From NCBI GenBank assembly GCA_007116585.1, contig SKIE01000191.1, positions 1 to 14,220 of the forward strand: 14,220 nt of DNA, in the 5' to 3' direction. The position numbers and the translations under genes were made by a program. The notes under the pieces are model-generated. The model was not told the origin of the DNA, ran no database searches, and saw only the letters and a program-made list of their open reading frames with translations. Positions 7,430 to 14,205 of the stretch are shown here, one piece after another (the first letter of the stretch is position 1; every line of letters starts with the position of its first letter). Origin of the DNA: Wenzhouxiangella sp. Its GTDB lineage: Bacteria > Pseudomonadota > Gammaproteobacteria > Xanthomonadales > Wenzhouxiangellaceae.

Positions 7430-8694
7430 TGGCTTCGGCGACGTCGGTGGAAATGGTCCGCCCGCAGATTCGGGACCAGCTTGATGTCATGGCGCTGCGC
7501 GAGCAGTTCCCTGTGCTGGCGCGCGAGGTTCACGGCAAGCCGCTGGTCTACTTCGATAATGCGGCCACGGTCCAGCGCCCGCTGGCGGTGATCGAGGCCA
7601 TGGACGACTTTTACCGACGCTACAACGCCAACGTCCATCGCGGGGTGCATCAGCTTTCGGTTGAAGCCTCTGAGGCGTTCGAGCAGGCCAGAACCGATGT
7701 CGGCCGATTTCTGAACGCCCACTCGGAGCGCGAGATTGTCTTTACCCGCGGCACGACTGAGGCGATCAACCTGGTCGCCAACAGCTACCTGGCGCCGCGC
7801 CTGTCGCCCGGCGATGAGATCCTGGTCACACACATGGAGCATCACGCCAACATCGTGCCGTGGCAGATGTTGTGTGAGCGTGCCGGGGCCATCCTCAAAG
7901 TGGCGCCAATCAACGCGCGTGGAGAGCTGCTGCTTGACGAGCTGACTGCCTTGATCAACGAGCGTACGCGCCTGATCGGCGTTGTTCATGTTTCCAACGC
8001 GTTGGGAACGGTGAATCCGGTGGCCGAGGTCTGTGCCGTGGCCGGCCGTCACGGTGTGCCGGTGCTGGTCGACGGTGCTCAGGCGACACCGCACGAGTTG
8101 GTTGACGTCCAGGCGCTGGGCTGCGACTTTTACTGCCTGTCGGCGCACAAGATGTATGGCCCGACCGGCATCGGCGCTCTGTGGGCTCGCGAGTCGCTGC
8201 TTGAAGACATGGTGCCGTGGCAGGGCGGCGGTGAAATGATCAACCGGGTCAGCTTCGAGGGCACGACCTACAACGACATACCGCATCGCTTCGAGGCCGG
8301 CACGCCGAATATCTCCGGTGCCATCGGTCTTTCGGCCGCGATCCAGTGGCTGGAAGACACCGGGGTTGAGCGCATCAAGGCGCATGAGCTCAGCCTGCTG
8401 GATCTTGCGACCCGGGAAATGTCCGATGTTGACGGGTTGACCATCATCGGCCAGGCGGCGTCGAAAGGGCCTGTGGTGTCCTTCACCCTGGAAGGCGTGC
8501 ATCCGAATGATCTCGGCACCATCATCGATCATCACGGCGTGGCCATTCGCACCGGCCACCACTGCGCCATGCCGGTCATGCAGTTCTTTGACGTGCCGGC
8601 CACGGCACGGGTCTCGTTTGCCGCCTACAACCTGCACTCCGAAATCGACGTTTTTCTCAAAGGACTGAAGCAGGCCCGGGACATGCTGGTCTGA
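7429..8694 (+). CDS. sufS: Cysteine desulfurase SufS
   Basis: This 421-residue PLP-dependent enzyme removes sulfur from L-cysteine, holds it as a persulfide and gives alanine. K241 in LSAHKMYGP is the PLP lysine, and C379 in RTGHHCAMPVM is the persulfide cysteine on the short class II loop. FTRGTTEAINL, HMEHHANIVPW and LVDGAQATPH are further PLP-site landmarks. N360 (HPND) sits 19 residues before C379, where Bacillus subtilis SufS has H342, the histidine that exchanges a zinc ligand with SufU; E. coli SufS, which works with SufE, has Tyr at that place. AGGCGG precedes the start. The ATG at 7429 overlaps the sufD stop; a GTG one codon earlier is possible. This is the last gene of the uninterrupted operon. 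Confidence 0.95.
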   Translation: MASATSVEMVRPQIRDQLDVMALREQFPVLAREVHGKPLVYFDNAATVQRPLAVIEAMDDFYRRYNANVHRGVHQLSVEASEAFEQARTDVGRFLNAHSEREIVFTRGTTEAINLVANSYLAPRLSPGDEILVTHMEHHANIVPWQMLCERAGAILKVAPINARGELLLDELTALINERTRLIGVVHVSNALGTVNPVAEVCAVAGRHGVPVLVDGAQATPHELVDVQALGCDFYCLSAHKMYGPTGIGALWARESLLEDMVPWQGGGEMINRVSFEGTTYNDIPHRFEAGTPNISGAIGLSAAIQWLEDTGVERIKAHELSLLDLATREMSDVDGLTIIGQAASKGPVVSFTLEGVHPNDLGTIIDHHGVAIRTGHHCAMPVMQFFDVPATARVSFAAYNLHSEIDVFLKGLKQARDMLV

Positions 8695-8698
8695 GCAT

Positions 8699-8730
8699 CC
8701 CGTCGGTCTGTCGGGCCGACGGGGCGGTTT
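8699..8730 (+). terminator. Hairpin after sufS, probable terminator
   Basis: Eight-base perfect arms CCCGTCGG (8699-8706) and CCGACGGG (8716-8723) close a nine-base loop, starting four bases after the sufS stop. Only three T follow (8728-8730), so it may be a weak Rho-independent terminator or an mRNA 3' end stabiliser. It sits between convergent sufS and the lipoprotein gene. Confidence 0.55.
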
Positions 8731-8732
8731 GA

Positions 8733-9338
8733 TCAGCTGCCGCCCTGCTCGACCCGCCAATGCCCGAAGATCGGGTTGCCGCGGGCGTCGATGCCCAGGT
8801 CGCGCAGCCAGTCCGCCACCCAGTGATTGGAGTTGAAAAACAGGGTGTAAGGCCTGGGTCCGGGCACGAACTCCAGATCATAGTCGACGTTGACTATCTG
8901 CTCTTCGGTGTGCTCCGCAAAATGCTGGTCCAGGCGTTGGTCCAGTCGGTCAATCAGGCTGGCTTTTGCAGTGAAGGGGTAAATCGTGTCGATTCGGACG
9001 CGTATCTGCCGGCGCACGTTGTCGGGCGCCGGTGGCCCGGTCAGCTCGCGCCGGCCCAGAGCGGAGCGGGTCGGCAGGAACAGCGTCGGCACGGCGCGCA
9101 AAAGGCCGGTTTGCCCTTCGGCATACCAGCGCCAGTCGCCGTAGAGATAGCGCACCAGCGACTCATCTTCGCGCGTCAGCACCAGGCTGGTGTGGCGGCC
9201 GTGGTCGAGCAACAGGACCGGCCGGGTCGATTCGTCGGCGACCGGCTCGGTGCGGGTGATGACGCCGGCACAGCCGCTGGCGAAGGCCACCAGCAGGGTG
9301 CCGGCGAGGGCCCTGCTGATCCAGAGTCGAGCCTGCAC
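8733..9338 (-). CDS. Putative lipoprotein of unknown function
   Basis: This is a 201-residue protein with a lipoprotein-type signal: positive start (QARLWISR), hydrophobic run ALAGTLLVAF and the lipobox ASGC with C23 as the lipidation site, so it should be an envelope lipoprotein. The body has HGRHTSLVL (45-53), YGDWRWYA (66-73) and a late FNSNHWVADWLRDLG. The His-x2-His opening and the NxNxW ending recall uncharacterised envelope protein families such as DUF2459/DUF4105, where a cysteine often stands in the late motif; here it is Ser. That family link is tentative. The GTG start gives a normal-length signal; an ATG at 9377 would add 13 residues and make its start overlap that of sufU on the other strand. 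It is antisense to the suf genes and separates sufS from sufU. Confidence 0.72.
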   Translation of the reverse strand: MQARLWISRALAGTLLVAFASGCAGVITRTEPVADESTRPVLLLDHGRHTSLVLTREDESLVRYLYGDWRWYAEGQTGLLRAVPTLFLPTRSALGRRELTGPPAPDNVRRQIRVRIDTIYPFTAKASLIDRLDQRLDQHFAEHTEEQIVNVDYDLEFVPGPRPYTLFFNSNHWVADWLRDLGIDARGNPIFGHWRVEQGGS

Positions 9339-9350
9339 GCGGAAAACCGC
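9339..9350. repeat. Perfect palindrome-like hairpin GCGG-AAAA-CCGC
   Basis: Four-base GC arms flank AAAA in the short divergent region between the lipoprotein gene and sufU, directly before the GTG of the former. It could be a small operator or an mRNA hairpin near the lipoprotein start. It is too short to call more firmly. Confidence 0.25.
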
Positions 9351-9361
9351 GGGTTCGCTGC

Positions 9362-9367
9362 TAAAAT
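9362..9367 (+). promoter_or_regulatory. Possible -10 element for sufU
   Basis: TAAAAT matches the -10 consensus at five of six positions and lies nine bases before the sufU ATG. No good -35 is seen 16-18 bases upstream. Because sufU is preceded by an antisense gene it needs its own promoter; if this is it, the mRNA would be nearly leaderless, in line with the absence of a Shine-Dalgarno sequence. Confidence 0.25.
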
Positions 9368-9375
9368 TCCCGCCC

Positions 9376-9795
9376 ATGACGATCGAGACGCTGTATCAGG
9401 ACATTATCCTCGATCATAATCGCTGTCCCCGCAACCGCAAGCGCCTGGCCGGCGCAACCCACGCTGCGCGCGGTCAGGATGCCTCGTGCGGTGATGACCT
9501 GCTGTTCGAACTGAAAGTTAGGGATGGCCGTATCGTCGAGGCGGCGTTTTCCGGCGAGGCTTGTGCCGTCACTCAGGCCTCGGCATCTCTGTTGACACTA
9601 TGGCTGCCCGGACGCTGTGCCGACGAGGTGCGCCAGGGACTCGATCACTTCCGTGCTTTGCTCCACGCGCCGGATGACCCGCCTGATCCCATGCTGGGTC
9701 CGTTTTCTGAACTGGCACCGGTGGGTCGCTTTCCTGCGCGCCGGCGCAACGCCTTGCTGCCGTGGACAACGGCAGTCAAGGCGTGGGGATGCTGA
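9376..9795 (+). CDS. sufU: SufU-like sulfur-transfer/scaffold protein with Asn in place of the third cysteine
   Basis: This 139-residue protein of the NifU/IscU-N fold is of SufU type. LYQDIILDHNRCPRN (6-20), the CGD motif (C38, D40), GEACAVTQASAS (61-72) and the long SufU-type insertion are clear. In Bacillus SufU the zinc ligands are C41, D43, C66 and C128. C38-D40-C63 here have the same spacing, and the third cysteine position, 62 residues after C63, is N125 in FPARRRNALLPW. The change needs two base differences from a Cys codon. The reading frame stays homologous beyond it, so this is not a frameshift. A cysteine is the last residue (C139). The gene stands alone: 681 bases from sufS, behind an antisense lipoprotein gene, and its stop is four bases from that of a convergent membrane protein. 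Its role is probably sulfur relay from SufS, by a modified mechanism. Confidence 0.85.
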   Translation: MTIETLYQDIILDHNRCPRNRKRLAGATHAARGQDASCGDDLLFELKVRDGRIVEAAFSGEACAVTQASASLLTLWLPGRCADEVRQGLDHFRALLHAPDDPPDPMLGPFSELAPVGRFPARRRNALLPWTTAVKAWGC

Positions 9796-9799
9796 TGCG

Positions 9800-10792
9800 T
9801 CAGGCGGGTCCGCTGCCCTGGGCTGGCTCGTTCAGCGTATCCGCACCGGCTGAGCCATCATCCCAGTCGCGCGCCTTGCGGCCAAACTCGCCGAATTTCT
9901 TGGAAACGCCTTCGAGCTTGTTCTCCCATTCCGGGTTCGGTTCCTGTCCTTCGGTGACCTTGAAAAACACCTGCATCAGCGCGGTCATGCCGATTGGCTC
10001 AATGACCGACTGCTTGACGCCCCAGGCGAAAACGAGGGCGAAGATCAGGGTCAGAGGACCGGCAACGGCGGGCAGGATGGTGACCAGCCCGATCAGGGGA
10101 CCAAGAATGAGCAGGAAAACCAGCAGGGTCAGTCCCCAGATGATGAAGGCCAGGAAAAAGGCGTTTTTCAGAAACGCTTTGTAGTTTTGGGCGTACAGAA
10201 TCAGCGCGGTACGACTGGAGGCCCAGGGGTTGTCTGAGCGCGTCCGGATGTTGTGGGCCAGGATCACCTCATCGAGATAGGTCAGCGACAGGTTGACCAC
10301 GGTGTTGATTAACTTGACCACGTTGCGAAGTCCGGGGATGGGAATGAACGATGTCACGGTGAAGAACACCCGGTTGAAGGCGCGCAACACCGCTTTGATC
10401 AACTGATCGACCCCGAACAGCACCGATGACTCGGTGAAGCGCTCGCGGACCACCGCCTGGGCGTGTTGAATCTGTCCGCGCCCCTGGGGCAGTTCCTTGC
10501 CCTCCATCAACTCGACCAGAACGGCGATGTGTCCGGCCTTGACCATGTACAGCAGATACTCGCGCAGCAGGTAGGCGATCACCGACATGATGCCGAAACC
10601 CACGAGACCGCCGAAGAAGCTGAAGGCGCCTGGTTCGCCGCCGATCATGCCGATGCCGTAACCAACCCCGGCACCTATGCCGGTCAGCAGGAAGTAGGCA
10701 AACGTAATGGCGAAATAAATCAGAAAACGAAAGACCAGAAAGGGCATGGTCTTGGCCATCAGGCCAAGAATTTCACCAATCTTGAAATCCAT
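9800..10792 (-). CDS. Conserved-looking multi-pass inner-membrane protein, function unknown
   Basis: This is a 330-residue protein without a cleavable signal. Likely membrane spans are residues 17-50 (probably two Gly-rich segments), 57-84, 207-232 and 234-258. A long charged, probably cytoplasmic stretch (85-205) holds FFTVTSFIPIPGLRNVV, which may be amphipathic. The C-terminal tail (280-330) is soluble and acidic, with KKFGEFGRKARDWDD. No catalytic motif is visible and I do not recognise a named family. GGAGGT lies ten bases before the ATG, a good ribosome binding site. It sits 88 bases downstream of the dehydrogenase gene on the same strand and could be the third gene of that transcription unit. 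Confidence 0.8.
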   Translation of the reverse strand: MDFKIGEILGLMAKTMPFLVFRFLIYFAITFAYFLLTGIGAGVGYGIGMIGGEPGAFSFFGGLVGFGIMSVIAYLLREYLLYMVKAGHIAVLVELMEGKELPQGRGQIQHAQAVVRERFTESSVLFGVDQLIKAVLRAFNRVFFTVTSFIPIPGLRNVVKLINTVVNLSLTYLDEVILAHNIRTRSDNPWASSRTALILYAQNYKAFLKNAFFLAFIIWGLTLLVFLLILGPLIGLVTILPAVAGPLTLIFALVFAWGVKQSVIEPIGMTALMQVFFKVTEGQEPNPEWENKLEGVSKKFGEFGRKARDWDDGSAGADTLNEPAQGSGPA

Positions 10793-10867
10793 GTGCGTTC
10801 AGACCTCCGGCAGGTTGGGAAGAGCGTGTCCAACCCCCTACTACGCAAACCCCGGCCAAATTCCGCC

Positions 10868-10881
10868 ACGGCCGCGGCCGT
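10868..10881. repeat. 14-base perfect palindrome at the end of the dehydrogenase gene
   Basis: ACGGCCGCGGCCGT reads the same on both strands and touches the last base of the stop codon of the dehydrogenase gene. In the minus-strand mRNA it could form a compact GC hairpin between that gene and the membrane protein gene. No T run follows, so it is not a standard terminator; it may stabilise or partly attenuate the transcript. Confidence 0.4.
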
Positions 10882-11594
10882 TACAACTGGCGGATGTCGA
10901 CGAACGCGCCGGATGGCTGGTTCTCGCGCAGGTCGGGCAGCAGATCGAGAATGGTCTCGGCGGCTTTTCGCGACTCGGGCATGTGGTCGGTGCCGCGCGC
11001 GTCCTTGAGCTTTTGCACCGACGGAAACTCATCGCTGTCGACCTCGCCGCACAGGTAATCCTGCATGGCTGTATCCACCAGCCCCGGTGCCAGGGACAGC
11101 AGGTGCGTATCGGGCATTTCGTGTGCGTAGATCTGCATGAGATTATTCAATGCGGCCTTGGACAGCGAGTAGGCGCCCCAGCCATAGCTCATGTTGACCG
11201 CTGCACCCGATGAAATGGCCACAATCTGATCGACCGGCAGCTGGCGTTCGATCAACCAGTCCAGGATCAGTTTGTTCGACCACACGTTGACCCGCATGAG
11301 GTGTTCGAGATCATGGATGTCGGTATCGGCCAGATCCTGGATGCGGCCGAGAACGCCGGCGTTGAGGATGACCAGGTCGAGCCGCAGACAGTCAGACAGC
11401 AGCCGGTTCAGGCCTTCCTCCAGCTTGCTCAGGTCGCCCAGATCCTGCTGCCGGTCGCGGATGACATCGTCGAACTTTGGCTTGAGCGGGCAACCCCGCC
11501 GACTCATGCCCCAGACGATCGCGTCGCGGTCCATCAGCGCCTCGGTCAGCCCGAGACCCAGTCCGCTGCTGTTGCCGGTGATCAGTACGTTCAT
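10881..11594 (-). CDS. Short-chain dehydrogenase/reductase (SDR)
   Basis: This 237-residue cytoplasmic oxidoreductase of the classical SDR family has the Rossmann nucleotide-binding motif TGNSSGLG (6-13), LNAG (77-80), N103 in RVNVWSN, and the catalytic Ser (S128 or S129 in AISSGAAV) with Y142 and K146 (YSLSK). The PG motif after the fifth/sixth strand is APGLVDTAM (169-177). SRR at 31-33 after the second strand hints at NADP preference, which is inference. Substrate is unknown. The ATG overlaps the stop of the S9 peptidase gene (ATGA), so the two are almost surely co-transcribed and translationally coupled. Confidence 0.9.
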   Translation of the reverse strand: MNVLITGNSSGLGLGLTEALMDRDAIVWGMSRRGCPLKPKFDDVIRDRQQDLGDLSKLEEGLNRLLSDCLRLDLVILNAGVLGRIQDLADTDIHDLEHLMRVNVWSNKLILDWLIERQLPVDQIVAISSGAAVNMSYGWGAYSLSKAALNNLMQIYAHEMPDTHLLSLAPGLVDTAMQDYLCGEVDSDEFPSVQKLKDARGTDHMPESRKAAETILDLLPDLRENQPSGAFVDIRQL

Positions 11595-13978
11595 GGTGAT
11601 TCAGGAACCTCCCCGATGGTGCGTTCAAACAATTGCAGGATACGCCGGTACTGGTCGAGCCAGCTTGAGGGACGGCGAAATCCATGCCGTTCAAGTGGAT
11701 AGGATGCCAGTTCCCAGCGCTCTTTTTCCAGATCGATCAGGCGCTGGGCCAGGCGCACCACGTCCTGATAGAACACGTTGTCGTCGAGCATGCCGTGGGT
11801 CATCAATAGATGTCCGGCCAATCCTTCGGCAAACTCGATCGGAGATGATCGGGCATAGGCTTCCGGGTCCACTTCGGGCGTGTTCAGAATGTTGGACGTG
11901 TAGGGGTGGTTGTAGTGGGCCCAGTCCGTAACGGGGCGCAGCGCCGCCCCTGCAGCGAAGACTTCGGGTGCGTTGAACAGCGCCATGAAGGTCATGAACC
12001 CCCCGTAAGAGCCGCCGTAGAGCCCGACGCGGTCCGGGTTGGCGCCATGCCGCTCGATGGCCCAGTTGACGCCGTCGATCAGGTCTTCCAGTTCAGGCGT
12101 GCCCATCTGGCGGTAGATGGCTGTGCGCCAGTCGCGTCCGTAGCCGCGGCTGGCGCGAAAATCCATGTCCAGCACGTGGTAGCCGCGCTCGGTCAGCAGG
12201 TTATGGAACATCTGCTCGCGGAAATACTGCGGATAGCGCAGATGCACGTTTTGCAGGTACCCAGCTCCGTGGACAAACAAGACCAGCGGATGGCCGCCTT
12301 CGGGGGCCGGGGTGCGGGCCGGATAGAATTTCGACCAGATCGGCCCGGCGCCTTGACTGGATTCGATCCCGACGATCTCGGGTGGCTGCCAGTCGATCGC
12401 GCGGAATGCCTCGCTACGGGTGTCGGTCAGCGCCTCGATCGGGCCCCCGTCGGCCGCCACCAGACCCACCTGCGCCGGCAGGTAGGGCGCTGAGAATCGT
12501 ACCAGGATCTGGTCGTGGCCTGGCAGGATGGAAAAGTCCTCGATGGCGCGGTGCTCGGTCAGGTGCGCCAGCTGGTCGTTTTCCAGATCGAGTTGATACA
12601 GGTCGTATTCCGTCGGGTGCGAGCGGTTGGACAGCAGCCAGACGCGCGTGCCTGCTTGATCCAGTGTCGGGTTCATGACCTCGAAATCCCCTTGGGTGTG
12701 GGCGCGCGGCTCGCCGTCGCGGGCATCCACGCTGTAGAAGTGCGCAAAACCGGTCTGTTCTGACAGGAACCAGATCCGGTCGCTGTCGCCGAGCCAGCCG
12801 AAGTCGTTGAAGGCCCAGTTGATCCAGGCCGGATCGGTCAGACGATGGCGCGGGTTCAGGGCAGGGTCGTTGGCGGAGGTGTCGAGGGCTGCAATCCAGC
12901 GGTCCTTGTTGTCGTTGGCACGGAGCATGACGGCGGCCTGCTCGCCGTCGGGGTGCCACGACAGCCCGATCACACTGACGGGACGGGTCTCACCATCGGT
13001 CAGCGGCTCGATGCCTTGGGCCGCTTTGAGTTCGGCCAGCGGGTCTTCGTCGATGCCTGGAAGCACTGACAGGTCCAGCTCATGGCGTTTGCGATCGACC
13101 AGATCGAGCAGCCACAGCTGCTGCGCTGACGGCTTATTTCGGCCGACCCGGGTGCGAACATCTTCAATGTCGATGTAACCATCGACCGTGACGTAATGCG
13201 GCATCTGACCGCTGCGTCCGGCATCGTGCCGGGCCGGGCGCACGGCGAGCAGAAGCCAGCGCCCGTCGGGCGACAGGGTGGAGTTCAGCGGAGCCATCTC
13301 ATCACCCAGATACCAGGGTGCGGCCGCGCGGCTTGGGTCTTCGCTGGCTGCGCGACGCTCGTGCGCGCGACGATCGCGCGCCCGCTCATGGTCTTCGCGC
13401 AGGCTGGAAAAAAGCCTGAACTGCATCTGCGCCAGGCTGTCGTCCGGCTCGGCATCCGGGTCGGCCTCGAAGCGCAGGTCAGCCACCGGCCAGGTCAGGC
13501 CAGAACTCAGTTCAATCCGCCACCACTGGCCGGCGCGCTGGAACTGAACGTGCTGCCCGTCGGGACTGAAGCCCGGCTGCGTGTCGTTCTCGGTGCTGCG
13601 CGTGAGCTGGCGCGGCGGGGTGCCGTCCAGTGTGTCCAGAAACAGGTTGCCGTCGCGCACAAACACGGCTTGATTGTTTGCCCGATCAAAAACCGGTTGA
13701 GCGCCGGACAGGCCGGCTTGATCCGCAAGCTCGATACGCTGGTGACTGCCGTCGTCCAGGATGATGCGGTGCAGATCGTGCAGTTCGGTGTCACCGCGGC
13801 GTGCGCGGTAGACCACGGCCGAACCGTCGAGCTGCCACCAGGCTTGCTCGATCGGGTTTCCGATCCAGGCCGGATCAGCCATGATTTGACGTAAGTCGGG
13901 CGTCTCGCCGCGCGCCTGACTGGCTATGAGCAGCAGCAGGCCGCTGAATGCCAGCGCAGAAAACATCCATCGTTTCAT
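11591..13978 (-). CDS. Exported S9-family (prolyl oligopeptidase/dipeptidyl peptidase-like) serine peptidase
   Basis: This is a 795-residue peptidase. The N-terminus MKRWMFSALAFSGLLLLIAS is a Sec signal peptide, with cleavage likely near residue 22-24, so the enzyme acts in the periplasm or outside. Residues about 40-520 form a beta-propeller with repeated strand motifs (FSPDGQHVQF, LSPDGRWLLL, SWHPDGEQAAV), and WFLSEQTGFAHFYSV resembles the DPP IV-type propeller. The C-terminal alpha/beta-hydrolase domain has S657 in GGSYGGF, D732 in HGMLDDN and H765 in ERHGF, giving a complete catalytic triad with spacing like DPP IV. GGSYGG also fits acylaminoacyl-peptidase-like members, so the exact subfamily is open. 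Short peptides, often with Pro, are the expected substrates. It is the promoter-proximal gene of the minus-strand unit. Confidence 0.92.
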   Translation of the reverse strand: MKRWMFSALAFSGLLLLIASQARGETPDLRQIMADPAWIGNPIEQAWWQLDGSAVVYRARRGDTELHDLHRIILDDGSHQRIELADQAGLSGAQPVFDRANNQAVFVRDGNLFLDTLDGTPPRQLTRSTENDTQPGFSPDGQHVQFQRAGQWWRIELSSGLTWPVADLRFEADPDAEPDDSLAQMQFRLFSSLREDHERARDRRAHERRAASEDPSRAAAPWYLGDEMAPLNSTLSPDGRWLLLAVRPARHDAGRSGQMPHYVTVDGYIDIEDVRTRVGRNKPSAQQLWLLDLVDRKRHELDLSVLPGIDEDPLAELKAAQGIEPLTDGETRPVSVIGLSWHPDGEQAAVMLRANDNKDRWIAALDTSANDPALNPRHRLTDPAWINWAFNDFGWLGDSDRIWFLSEQTGFAHFYSVDARDGEPRAHTQGDFEVMNPTLDQAGTRVWLLSNRSHPTEYDLYQLDLENDQLAHLTEHRAIEDFSILPGHDQILVRFSAPYLPAQVGLVAADGGPIEALTDTRSEAFRAIDWQPPEIVGIESSQGAGPIWSKFYPARTPAPEGGHPLVLFVHGAGYLQNVHLRYPQYFREQMFHNLLTERGYHVLDMDFRASRGYGRDWRTAIYRQMGTPELEDLIDGVNWAIERHGANPDRVGLYGGSYGGFMTFMALFNAPEVFAAGAALRPVTDWAHYNHPYTSNILNTPEVDPEAYARSSPIEFAEGLAGHLLMTHGMLDDNVFYQDVVRLAQRLIDLEKERWELASYPLERHGFRRPSSWLDQYRRILQLFERTIGEVPESP

Positions 13979-14012
13979 TGTTCAATCAACCCGTTTCATA
14001 AACCGGAGACGC

Positions 14013-14040
14013 AGTATAGCGGCCGGGCGTTGAGGGTCTA
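14013..14040 (-). promoter_or_regulatory. Candidate sigma-70 promoter for the S9 peptidase gene
   Basis: On the minus strand TAGACC (14040-14035) and TATACT (14018-14013) are separated by 16 bases. The -10 matches at five of six, the -35 at four of six. Transcription would start about 30 bases before the ATG at 13978. Confidence 0.5.
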
Positions 14041-14087
14041 CCTGCCGGCTGAAAACATGGCCGCGAAGTAAAAAATCTCCTTTCGGC

Positions 14088-14116
14088 TTGCGGCGTGATG
14101 GTTGGTTCGCTATAAT
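14088..14116 (+). promoter_or_regulatory. Promoter of the initiator tRNA gene
   Basis: A perfect TATAAT (14111-14116) lies 17 bases after TTGCGG (14088-14093). The expected start is about six bases before the tRNA, and a GC-rich stretch (CGGCTCG) follows the -10, as is usual for stringently controlled stable-RNA promoters. Confidence 0.75.
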
Positions 14117-14128
14117 CATCGGCTCGAT

Positions 14129-14205
14129 TGCGGGGTGGAGCAGTCTGGCAGCTCGTCGGGCTCATAACCCGAAGGTCGCAGGTTCGAATCCTGCCCCCGC
14201 TACCA
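14129..14205 (+). tRNA. Initiator tRNA-fMet (CAT anticodon)
   Basis: This is a 77-base tRNA with CCA encoded at 14203-14205. The anticodon CAT lies in the loop CTCATAA, closed by three consecutive G-C pairs (GGG/CCC), the hallmark of initiator tRNAs that directs them to the ribosomal P site. The 1-72 pair is unpaired, as needed for formylation, but it is U1-U72 rather than the C1-A72 of E. coli. A11-U24 in the D stem is also present. The T loop reads TTCGAAT. In many gammaproteobacteria this gene heads the rimP-nusA-infB operon; that lies beyond the window and is only inferred. GGTTTTTT follows directly, without a visible hairpin. Confidence 0.97.

Noticed and set aside
7291..8760. 489-codon open frame on the minus strand opposite sufS
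   Set aside because: It mirrors a well-supported sufS, has low-complexity His/Arg/Gln-rich text and no family motif; long antisense frames are expected at this GC content.
9730..9795. Frameshift as the cause of the missing SufU cysteine
   Set aside because: The other two frames do not restore family text, and the present frame continues with the conserved LPW segment.
13196..13894. 232-codon plus-strand frame opposite the S9 peptidase
   Set aside because: The peptidase has a signal peptide, propeller and complete triad; the opposite frame shows no motif.
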